Position numbers and translations under genes: made by a program
The notes under the pieces: model-generated
Told to the model about the DNA's origin: nothing
Database searches by the model: none
Seen by the model: the letters and a program-made list of their open reading frames with translations, nothing else
NCBI RefSeq assembly: GCF_030269445.1
Contig: NZ_BSTJ01000012.1
Coordinates: 62,001 to 126,000 of the forward strand
Reading direction: 5' to 3'
Source: Actinoallomurus iriomotensis
Lineage (GTDB): Bacteria > Actinomycetota > Actinomycetes > Streptosporangiales > Streptosporangiaceae
DNA length: 64,000 nucleotides
Part shown: piece after piece, positions 7,734-15,900 of the stretch
Numbering within the stretch: the first letter of the stretch is position 1
How the letters are laid out: each line of letters opens with the position of its first letter

Positions 7734-8937
7734 CGGTGCGGCGGACCGAGAAGCCGGGTTCGGCGTGCCGGAGGATCTCCTCGGCGTCGCCGGTCGGCGG
7801 GTAGATCCACTCCTCGTTCACCGCGCGTTTGCGGGCCTTGGCCGTCTCACCGGTCATCTGGACCCGGCGCTCCCACCCACGCGTGAAGACCGCGCCGGCA
7901 GAGCCGAGGTCGAGGCAGGTGACGTACGGGTCGGGGGCGAAGGGGACCGGTGACAGGCCGAGCAGGTCGGCGGCCACGTTGTGCCCGGCGAAGCGCCCGA
8001 GCGCGAGGGCGTGCTGACAGCTGGGCATCGTCCGGTGGCCGTCCTCGACCTCGGCGGCGGCGGTGTCGCCGGCCGCGTAGACGCCCGGCACGCCGGGCAC
8101 CCGCAGGAAACGGTCGGTGAGCAGGCGGCCGAGATGGTCGCGCTCGGCCGGGACGTCTCCGGTGAGCCGGCTGGCGCGCACCCCGGCCGTCCACACGACC
8201 GTCCGGGCGGGGACGGTGACGCCGTCGCTCAGCTCGGCGCCCCGCTCGGTGACGGCGGACAGGGACGTGCCGAGCCGGCGTTCGACGCCCAGTTCGTCCA
8301 GGGCGGCGGTGACGGCGGGGCGTGGGCCGGGGCCGAGGTCGGGGCCCAGCGTGTCGGCGCGTTCCAGCAGGACGACGCGGACCTGGTCCTCGGCGCCGCA
8401 GGTCGCCGCCACCGCGCGCAGGCGGTCCACCAGCTCGGTCGCGATCTCCAGCCCGGTGAACCCGGCACCGACGACCACGGCGGTGAACCGGCCGTCGGCG
8501 GGCCCCGCGGGCAGGGCATGCAGGTGCGCCTCCAGCGCGGTGGCCGCCTCGATGGTGTCGACGTCGTGCAGGCGCTCGGCACCGGGCAGCCGCTCCGGCC
8601 GCACCAGGTGGCTGCCGGTCGCCAGCACCAGCCGCTCGTACGGCAGCGCGGAGACCTCGCCGTCGCGGTGCCGGACGGTCACCCGCCGCCGCCCGGTGTC
8701 GACGGCGGTGGCCGTGCCCGCGACGCGTTCCACCCCGATGGGCTTCAGGACATCGTCGAGCGGGACCCGCATCGTCGCCGGGTCGGCCTGGTAGAGGCGA
8801 GGACGGATCACCAGGTCGTCGCCGGGGGCGATGAGGGTGACCGTACGGTCCGCGCCCTGCCGCCGCAGCAGCCGGGACGCGGCGGCGGCGCTCCAGACGG
8901 CGGCGAACCCACCGCCCAGGACCACTATGTCCGACAT
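7723..8937 (-). CDS. NADH dehydrogenase-like FAD oxidoreductase
   Basis: A 404-residue two-dinucleotide-binding flavoprotein of the Ndh/FIP2 group, which oxidises NAD(P)H, typically with a quinone. The FAD-binding GGGFAAVWSA begins at residue 8. A second Rossmann motif, VVVGAGFTGLEIATEL, lies around residues 152-167. The FAD-contact motif VYAAGDTAA is near residue 290. There is no membrane segment. The ATG at 8937 is inside the end of the upstream ECF41 sigma gene (13-bp overlap), so the two are translationally coupled. ECF41 factors usually sit beside an oxidoreductase, decarboxylase or epimerase gene that they control, so this is the likely target. Confidence 0.85.
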   Translation of the reverse strand: MSDIVVLGGGFAAVWSAAAASRLLRRQGADRTVTLIAPGDDLVIRPRLYQADPATMRVPLDDVLKPIGVERVAGTATAVDTGRRRVTVRHRDGEVSALPYERLVLATGSHLVRPERLPGAERLHDVDTIEAATALEAHLHALPAGPADGRFTAVVVGAGFTGLEIATELVDRLRAVAATCGAEDQVRVVLLERADTLGPDLGPGPRPAVTAALDELGVERRLGTSLSAVTERGAELSDGVTVPARTVVWTAGVRASRLTGDVPAERDHLGRLLTDRFLRVPGVPGVYAAGDTAAAEVEDGHRTMPSCQHALALGRFAGHNVAADLLGLSPVPFAPDPYVTCLDLGSAGAVFTRGWERRVQMTGETAKARKRAVNEEWIYPPTGDAEEILRHAEPGFSVRRTVTT

Positions 8938-9902
8938 GTGTGTTCCTCTCGGTCGTGGCTCCCCGGGCGGGGAGCGATCTGGCGGCGCACGCGGGCGAGC
9001 TTGCCGGGGTTGCGGACGATGTCGATCGCGGTGACGCGCCGGTTCGCCACGGTGATCGTCACCACGGAGTCCAACGTGCCGTCGAGCAGCCAGAGAAGAC
9101 CCGGCTCACCGTTGACCGTCGCGGGGACCATCGTGCGGATGCCGCCGCGGCGTACGACGCCCGCCAGGTAGCGGGCGACCCGGTCCGCGCCGTGAACGGG
9201 ATTGCGCGCGGCACGGACGACTCCGCCGCCGTCGCTGCGCAGGACGACGTCGCCGTCCAGCACGTCCAGCAGGGCACGGACGTTCCCGCTCCCGCAGGCG
9301 TCGGCGAACGCGGCGGCCACCCGCCGTCGCTCGGCCGGCGACACCGCGAACCGCGGCGCGCCCGCCTCGACCCGCCGCCGGGCCCGCGCCGCGAGCTGCC
9401 GGCAGGCCGCCGGACCGCGGCCCACGACCCGCCCGACTTCGGCGAACGGCATCCCGAACACCTCGTGCAACACGAACGCGGTCCGTTCGGCCGGGCTGAG
9501 CGACTCCAGCACCACCATCAGGGCCGTGCTGAGCGCCTCGTCCAACGTGACGCGATCGGCCGGGTCGGCGGCGCCTATCAGGGCCTCGCCGGCGCCGACC
9601 AGGGGCTCAGGCAGCCAGGGCCCGACGTACTCCTCCCGGCGGTGGCGCGCCGAACGCAGCGCGTCGCGTGCGATCCGCGCCACCGTGACGATCAGCCAGC
9701 CGGTCAGGTCGTCGATCCGGCTCCGGTCGACCCGGCACAGCCGCAACCAGCTCTCCTGTACGGCGTCCTCGGCCTCGTCCACGCTGCCCAGCAGCCCGTA
9801 CGCCACCGCGACCAACCGCCCGCGCAGAGCCTCGAACTCCCGCGCCGCATCGTCATCGTCCTGCACGAAAAGGGGACGATATGGGACCCGCGGATGTGAC
9901 AA
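8925..9902 (-). CDS. ECF41-family RNA polymerase sigma factor (SigJ-like)
   Basis: A 325-residue extracytoplasmic-function sigma factor. Regions 2 and 4 occupy residues about 25-190 (LVAVAYGLLGSVDEAEDAVQ; FGMPFAEVGRVVG). WLPEP (residues 96-100) is the ECF41 linker signature. Residues about 195-310 are a SnoaL-like domain with the ECF41 hallmark region DGGGVV and NPGKL (usual forms DGGGKV and NPDKL). In characterised ECF41 factors this C-terminal extension controls activity in place of an anti-sigma factor. The start is uncertain: TTG at 9902 gives full length, and GTG at 9866 is an alternative without a clear ribosome binding site. Confidence 0.9.
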   Translation of the reverse strand: MSHPRVPYRPLFVQDDDDAAREFEALRGRLVAVAYGLLGSVDEAEDAVQESWLRLCRVDRSRIDDLTGWLIVTVARIARDALRSARHRREEYVGPWLPEPLVGAGEALIGAADPADRVTLDEALSTALMVVLESLSPAERTAFVLHEVFGMPFAEVGRVVGRGPAACRQLAARARRRVEAGAPRFAVSPAERRRVAAAFADACGSGNVRALLDVLDGDVVLRSDGGGVVRAARNPVHGADRVARYLAGVVRRGGIRTMVPATVNGEPGLLWLLDGTLDSVVTITVANRRVTAIDIVRNPGKLARVRRQIAPRPGSHDREEHTCRT

Positions 9903-10143
9903 CGGTCCCGGGCCGCCCTAACCCGGTCCCGTGATCGCGGCAGGCGATCAGGGTCCGGCCGTCGGGGAGCCGTCCGGCCGGCTCGAACCCCCCGGTGCCG
10001 GATCGCTTGTGACAGATCACGCAGGCTCTGCCCGCCCGCTGGGCCGCGGTGAGGTCGGCGGGGCGCAGCGGCCGTTCGGCGGCGATCGCGGACCGCGACC
10101 CACCGCATCGGTCGAGGAACGCGATCAACTTACGGAATGGCAT
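9853..10143 (-). CDS. Small putative zinc-binding protein
   Basis: A 96-residue protein starting MPFRKLIAFLDRCGGSRSAI. CVICHK and a later CRDHG give a CxxC...CxxH set that could bind one zinc. I know no function for it. Its last 50 bases overlap the first codons of the ECF41 gene if that gene starts at 9902. The overlap disappears if the sigma factor starts at GTG 9866 and this protein ends slightly earlier than predicted. No strong ribosome binding site precedes the ATG. Confidence 0.5.
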   Translation of the reverse strand: MPFRKLIAFLDRCGGSRSAIAAERPLRPADLTAAQRAGRACVICHKRSGTGGFEPAGRLPDGRTLIACRDHGTGLGRPGTVVTSAGPISSPFRAGR

Positions 10144-10225
10144 CCCGGCAAACGTAGAGCTCTATTTCGACATTACAGTCGAGCAATGATTTTTCATCAG
10201 AATTTCATCGGCGATATTCCGATGT

Positions 10226-10248
10226 CGAAACCAAATGACGCGGTTTCG
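10226..10248. promoter_or_regulatory. Inverted repeat upstream of the DUF5954 gene
   Basis: CGAAACC (10226-10232) and GGTTTCG (10242-10248) with a 9-base spacer. It lies 66 bases before the DUF5954 start in an AT-richer patch that also contains ATCGG...CCGAT. It could be an operator or a 5' UTR hairpin. Confidence 0.35.
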
Positions 10249-10313
10249 GGGTCGGGTCCGCCAAAAATCCCGGAACCGATGTGTGATCGGTCGGTCGCGG
10301 ACAGTATGGGGCC

Positions 10314-11294
10314 ATGGCCTTCTCTCTGATGCCCGGGTACGACCGCATCAACGTGGTCGCCGATCTCGAGCTGGTCGCGGCGATGCGCGACAAGGATCTC
10401 GGCGATCGGATGCGGACGTACCCCCGGTTCATCACCGGAGGCGGGCCCGACTTCGGGTTCGCGATCCAGACCGGCACCACCTGGCGCATCGGCAGCGCCG
10501 GCGGGGACGATCCGTACGGGGCCCGGATCGGCTTGGCCAGTCACCTGCGCGTCGAGTCGAGGGAGCGCGAGACCGACCCGGACGTGCGGCGCGCGATGCT
10601 GGCGGCGGCCGACAAGCTCGACCCCGAGTCCGGTGAGCAGCTCGCCAAGGACGAGTGGGAGATCGGGCCGCGTCGCTACCGGCTCATCCGGGTCGAGAAG
10701 TTCATCCTCCTCGGCGACCGGGTGATGGAGCCGCCCAGGCCCACCGACGTCGACCCGCCCGACACCGACGCCGCCCTCCTGCAGGACCATCTCATCGACC
10801 CGCTGGCGCCGGCCGGGGTGTGGGAGGCGCGCATGAGGTTGAACCTCGTCGACTGGGTTCCCCCGTTGCCCGAGCCCGTGCCGGAGGCGGTGATGATGGA
10901 GGCGCGGCACGCGATCCGCACCCATCCAGGAGTGGTCCTGCTCCCGCCCGAGTTCAACGTCGTGGAGTTCGAGGGCGACTCCCTCCGCAACATCACCGGC
11001 GCGGACGGCCCCGCCCGGGCGCGCACCAACCTGGCCTTCCACTTCGTCGAGGCGCTGCCCCGGATCCGTGAGTGGGAGGGCGATCCGGCCACACCCGCCG
11101 AGCTCGCCGAGTGGAAGAAGGCCGCCGAGCAGGTCGAAGCCTCACCCGGACCCGTCTTCGAAGTGCTGGGGCGGCGTTACTGCATCGTCCGCGTCTCGCG
11201 CATGATGCGGCTCGGCCGGGACGGCCCCGAGAGCCCGCGCCCGTCCGACCAGGAACGCTACGGCTGGCCCAGGAACCCCCAGCCCCAGTCCTGA
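10314..11294 (+). CDS. DUF5954 family protein
   Basis: A 326-residue cytoplasmic protein that I recognise as DUF5954-like, an actinobacterial family of unknown function. It appears to contain two related halves. Each has a stretch like YRLIRVEKFILLGDRVMEPP (residues about 123-142), matched later by YCIVRVSRMMRLGRDGPESP, and each is followed by a Pro-rich segment ending in a Pro/Asp motif. I see no signal peptide, membrane segment or catalytic motif. It is transcribed alone and ends at a strong terminator shared with the convergent VOC gene. Confidence 0.7.
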   Translation: MAFSLMPGYDRINVVADLELVAAMRDKDLGDRMRTYPRFITGGGPDFGFAIQTGTTWRIGSAGGDDPYGARIGLASHLRVESRERETDPDVRRAMLAAADKLDPESGEQLAKDEWEIGPRRYRLIRVEKFILLGDRVMEPPRPTDVDPPDTDAALLQDHLIDPLAPAGVWEARMRLNLVDWVPPLPEPVPEAVMMEARHAIRTHPGVVLLPPEFNVVEFEGDSLRNITGADGPARARTNLAFHFVEALPRIREWEGDPATPAELAEWKKAAEQVEASPGPVFEVLGRRYCIVRVSRMMRLGRDGPESPRPSDQERYGWPRNPQPQS

Positions 11295-11301
11295 CCCGTC
11301 G

Positions 11302-11334
11302 GGGCACCGGACGGACGCGGTCCGTCCGGTGCCC
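11302..11334. terminator. Bidirectional terminator between convergent genes
   Basis: A perfect 15-bp stem, GGGCACCGGACGGAC (11302-11316) against GTCCGTCCGGTGCCC (11320-11334), with a 3-base loop. It fills the 47-base gap between the DUF5954 stop and the VOC gene stop, so it can serve both. Confidence 0.85.
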
Positions 11335-11341
11335 GCCCGTA

Positions 11342-11740
11342 CTACTCCTCGTATCGCCGGCGGGCCTCCGGGGTGACGGGCGTGAAGAAGTTGACCAGGT
11401 TGCCGTCCGGGTCCCTGAACAGCAGTGATCGGTTTCCCCAGGGCTGCGTCGTGGGTTCGTTCACGAACGCGACGTCGAACCGCCTCAGGTTCTCGTACTC
11501 GCGGTCGACGTCCTCGACGCGGAACTCGATGATGACGCTCTGGTTGGCCGCCGGGCGGGGCGCGTCCGCGCCGAGCCCCCGCACCGTACGGGCGCTCGCG
11601 AGGGCGATGGTCCCGGTCGGGGTGACGATCTCGGCGAAGTCGTCCGTATACCGTTTCGCCGCCTGGCCGGTGGCCTTCTCGTAGAACTCGGCGATGCGGT
11701 GGACGTCGTCGGTGACGATGCGGATCGAGGCGAAGTGCAT
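11342..11740 (-). CDS. VOC-family glyoxalase/bleomycin-resistance-like protein
   Basis: A 132-residue single VOC domain with two beta-alpha-beta-beta modules. It starts MHFASIRIVTDDVHRIAEFY. FRDPDGNLVNFFTP near the end carries the typical Asp-Pro-[DG]-Gly-Asn loop. Possible metal ligands are His2, Glu62-type residues and the acidic residue of the second module, but the substrate cannot be inferred. The 98-base gap to the divergent WYL regulator holds a palindrome, so regulation by that protein is likely. Confidence 0.8.
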   Translation of the reverse strand: MHFASIRIVTDDVHRIAEFYEKATGQAAKRYTDDFAEIVTPTGTIALASARTVRGLGADAPRPAANQSVIIEFRVEDVDREYENLRRFDVAFVNEPTTQPWGNRSLLFRDPDGNLVNFFTPVTPEARRRYEE

Positions 11741-11794
11741 GATGGCGAGCTCCCGTGAGTTCTGCGCGGTGGACGAGGTCCGACGATAGGCCGG

Positions 11795-11821
11795 ATACTG
11801 GACACAAACCGCCCAGTATCA
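11795..11821. promoter_or_regulatory. Palindromic operator between VOC gene and WYL regulator
   Basis: GATACTGG (11795-11802) and CCAGTATC (11814-11821), a perfect 8-bp inverted repeat with an 11-base spacer. It lies in the middle of the short divergent promoter region. YafY/WYL regulators commonly control a neighbouring divergent gene and themselves, so it is a good candidate for the regulator's own site. Confidence 0.55.
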
Positions 11822-11838
11822 ACGAGAGACTTGCCGCT

Positions 11839-12843
11839 ATGAGTCGTCCCACCGCCCGGGTCCTCGCGCTCCTGGAGATCCTCCAGGCGGGCGGCGTCCA
11901 CACTCTCGCGAGCCTCGCCGAGCGGCTGGGCGTGGACGCGCGTACGGTCCGGCGCTATGTCGACCATCTGGTCGACCTGGACGTGCCCGTCGAGTCGGTG
12001 CGGGGCCGGTACGGGGGTTACCGGCTCGCCCCCGGATACCGGATGCCGCCGCTGATGCTGACCGAGGACGAGGCACTGGCCGCGCTGCTCGGCCTGGAGA
12101 CCGTACGGCGGGCCGGGCTCGCCGCGACGTCGGCCGCGGCCGCCGAGACCGCCGCCGCCAAGCTCCGCCGGGTGCTGCCCCGGCCGCTCGGCCGGCGCCT
12201 GGCCGCGCTGCTCGCGACGACGCGGTTCACCGCGCCGGCCGGCGACGCCGCCGGCGGTGGCCCGGGCGGGGGAGTCCTGCTGACCCTCGCCGAGGCGGCG
12301 TGGGGCCGGCATCCGATCGAGATGCGATACACCGCCCGCGACGAGCGACGCAGCCGGCGGGTCGTTCACCCGTACGGCATGGTCGCCCACTCGGGCCGGT
12401 GGTACGTCGCCGGCGCGGACTCGATCAGCGGCGAGGTGCGGACGTTCCGGGTGGACCGGATCGAGGACCTGCGTGTGCTGCCCGGATCGTTCGGCCGGCC
12501 CGAGGACTTCGATGCCGCGGCCCACGTGCTGACCGGTCTCGCGCAGACCCCGTGGGCGCACGATGTGACGCTCCGCGTTGAGGCGACTCTCGGGCGCATC
12601 CGGTCGCGGTTCCCGGAGGGGCTCGCGATCGTCGAGGAGATCCCGCCGACGGCGTCGGCCGGGCATGAGGGCTGGTTCCGTGTTCGGCTCCGCGCCGAGC
12701 GGCTGGAGTGGATCCCGCCTCTGATCGCCGCGCTGGACCGCCCGTTCGTGATCGAACGGCCGAGCGAGCTGCGCGGGCTCATGAGTGAGCTGGCGGGACG
12801 TCTCGCGGGGTACGCGGCCGCCGATCAGGAGCGCTCAAAGTAG
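11839..12843 (+). CDS. YafY/DeoR-type transcriptional regulator with WYL domain
   Basis: A 334-residue regulator. Residues about 5-60 form a winged helix-turn-helix (VLALLEILQAGGVHTLASLA, then ERLGVDARTVRRYVDHL). Residues about 145-235 form a WYL ligand-sensing domain (HPYGMVAHSGRWYVAGADSI, then the FRVDRIEDLRV motif). A C-terminal WCX-like extension follows. The ATG at 11839 fits the domain start, and the open frame upstream to 11755 is not needed. It is divergent from the VOC gene with a palindrome between them, a usual arrangement for this family. Confidence 0.88.
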   Translation: MSRPTARVLALLEILQAGGVHTLASLAERLGVDARTVRRYVDHLVDLDVPVESVRGRYGGYRLAPGYRMPPLMLTEDEALAALLGLETVRRAGLAATSAAAAETAAAKLRRVLPRPLGRRLAALLATTRFTAPAGDAAGGGPGGGVLLTLAEAAWGRHPIEMRYTARDERRSRRVVHPYGMVAHSGRWYVAGADSISGEVRTFRVDRIEDLRVLPGSFGRPEDFDAAAHVLTGLAQTPWAHDVTLRVEATLGRIRSRFPEGLAIVEEIPPTASAGHEGWFRVRLRAERLEWIPPLIAALDRPFVIERPSELRGLMSELAGRLAGYAAADQERSK

Positions 12844-12900
12844 GGCTCAAGTAGGTGTAGACAGGATATAGCCGTCTCTGACCTGCGGGGGAGGTGTCGG

Positions 12901-15900
12901 ATGGGGGCGGAGGGGGTACTGGCAGGCCGGGATCCGCCCGATCGGGTGGAGACACTCCATGAGAGCGAACGCACGCGGGTCACGCGCCTCTTCTTCGACG
13001 GACTCGTCGTCGTACGCAAGGAACCTCTGGGACCGGACGCCCAGCGGCGGTTGTGGCACGAGCTGACGATCATCGAGCGGCTGCGCGGTGTGGCGGGGAT
13101 CCCTCGGCTGCTGGACGCGCCGCGGTATCCGGGGTCGATCGTGTCGGCGGACGTCGGCGGCGTGTGCCTGGCCGGTCTGGCGAAGCCGCTGCCCGTCGAC
13201 GACCTGGTCGGGCTGGCGGTGGAGCTGTTCCGAACGGTGGCGGAGGTGCACCAGCGGGGTGTGGTGCACCGTGAGATCACGCCGGCGAACATCATCGTCT
13301 CCCGCGACGGTGCGCCGTGCCTGGTGGACTTCGCCCTGGCGTCATCGTTCGCCGAGATCCGTCCCGAGTTCACGCACCACACCGAGATCGTGGGGACGCT
13401 GGAGTACCTGGCGCCGGAGCAGACCGGGCGTACCGGCCGGCCGGTGGATCAGCGTGCGGACCTGTACTCGCTGGGCGCCACGTTGTACGAGCTGGCGACG
13501 GGCGGGCCGCCGTTCGGCTCCGGCGATCCGCTGCGGCTCACCCATGATCATCTGGCCCGCGTGCCGACACCGCCGGCGCAGGTGAACCACGCCGTACCCG
13601 TCCTGTTGTCCGAGATCATCATGCATCTGCTGGAGAAGGAGCCGGACAACCGCTACCAGACGGCGGAGGGCGTGATCCACGACCTGGAGTGGATGCGGGA
13701 GGTCGGCCCGCATCCGGTGGTCTCGCCGCGAGTCGGCGAGCACGATTTCCCGCTGCGGTTGCTGCCGCCGTCCCGGCTCGTGGGCCGGGACGCGGAGGTG
13801 GCGACGCTGGAGGCGGCGTTCGAGGAGGCGCTGACGGGCCGGTGCCGCGGCGTGCTGATCGGGGGCGCGCCGGGGGTGGGCAAGACGGCGCTGGTCGACG
13901 AGTTGCGGCCCGTGGTGACGGGCCGGGACGGCTGGTTCGTGACGGGCAAGTTCGACCAGTACCGGCGGGACCTGGAGTTCGACGGGGTCGAGCAGGCCTT
14001 CCGCGCGCTGGGCCGGCTGTTGCTGGCCGAGCCGGAGGACGAACTGGCCGAGGTCCGTGAGGGGATACTGCGGGCGGTCGCCCCGAACGCGGGCCTGCTG
14101 ACCGCGGCGGTGCCGGAGTTCGCCACGCTGCTGAAGGTGCCGCCCGATCCGGGAGACCCGCTGACCGCGCAGGTGCGGGCGCAGCGCATGGCGGTCGAGG
14201 CTCTGCGCGCGGTCGCCTCGCGGAAACGGCCGGTGGCCATGTTCGTCGATGATCTGCAGTGGGCGGGGCGAACGCCACTCGGTTTCATCGACATGTTGCT
14301 GAGCGAGGAACCGACCGACGGCCTGCTGCTGGTCGGCGCGTACCGGGAAGCCGGTGTGGACGCGACCCATCCGCTGACGGCGTCGCTGTCCCGATGGCGT
14401 GACCAGCCCGGAGTGCGGCACCTGCGGCTGGCCAACCTGCCGGTCTCCGGCACGATCACCATGGTCGCGGAGATGCTGCGCGTCGACGCCGCCACGGCGG
14501 CGGGCCTGGCCGACGTGATCAGTCCGTACACGTCCGGCAATCCGTACGAGACGGTGGAGCTGCTCAACACACTGCGGAGCGGCGGCGCGTTGACGGCGAC
14601 CGCCACCGGTTGGCGGTGGGACGCGGCGGCCGTACGTGCCCAGCTGGGGCGGTCCGAGGTGGCGGGACTGCTGGCGACGCGCGTCAAGGACCTGCCGGTA
14701 CGGTCACGGCGGGTGGTGGAGGCGATGGCGTGTCTCGGCGGCACGGCGGAGCTGACCGTGCTGCGGACCGCGATCGCCGCGTCGGCGGGCGTGGTGGAGA
14801 ACGCTCTGGCGCCCGCCCTCGACGACGGCCTGCTGACGCCGGAGCCCGGAACGCGTCAGGCGGTGCGGTTCCGGCACGACCGGATCCGCGAGGTGGTCCT
14901 GGAGGGGCTGGAGCCGAGCCGGCGACGTGCTCTGCAACTGGCGATGGCGCGGCGGCTCGCGGCGGTGCCGGAGCGGTTCGCGGTCGCGGCGGAGCAGTAT
15001 CTGCCGGTGGTCGACGGGGTCACCGACCCCGCGGAGCGGTGCCGGGTGGTGGGGCTGCTGCGGCGAGCCGCCGGCCAGGCGGCGTTGATCGGGAACTACG
15101 CGGAGGTGAACGCGCTGCTGACGGCGGCACTGCGGCTGATCGACCCGGACGGGACGGCCATCCGGATCCAGGTGCACATCGGCCGTCATCTCGCGCTGTA
15201 CAGCATGGGGCGCCTGGACGACGCGGACGAGGACTACCGCACGATCGAGGAGCTGTGCGCCTCCGTCCTGCAACGCGCCGACGCGACGTGCGTGCAGGTG
15301 AGAAGCCTGACCCACCGGAACCGTCTGGCCGAGGCACTCGACCTGGGCGTGCGGTCGCTACGCGCGCTCGGCATCACCGTGCCCACCGCGGACCGGTTGC
15401 CCGCCGAACTCGACCGCCAGTACGACTACCTGTACCGGTGGCTGGAGCGTACCGACACTGGTGACGAGCCTGCCGGTCACGATCTCACCGATCCCGCACT
15501 GCTCGCCGCGACCCGCGTGATCAACACGCTCGTGCCGGCGAGCTACTTCGTCGCCGACCAGGACACGGTCGCCTGGCTGAGCCTGGAGGCGGTGCGGATC
15601 TGGCTCGAGCACGGCTCCGCTCGTACGCTGCTCGGCCCGGCGATCCACGCGGTCTTCTCCGTGATGGGGCTGCGCGACGACTACGCCGCCGGATACCGGG
15701 CGTCCCAGCGGATTCTGGCGTTGGGTCAGGCCCGCGGCTACGAGCCCGACACCTCGCAGGCACGCTTCCTGTCCGCTTTTCAGAGCTGCTGGTTCGAGCC
15801 GATCGAACACGGTATCCAAGCGGCGCAGCGGGCCCGCGAGGGGCTGCTGGCGGGAGGAGACCTGGCCAACGCCGGCTACAGCTACGAGCCGGCCGTGCAC

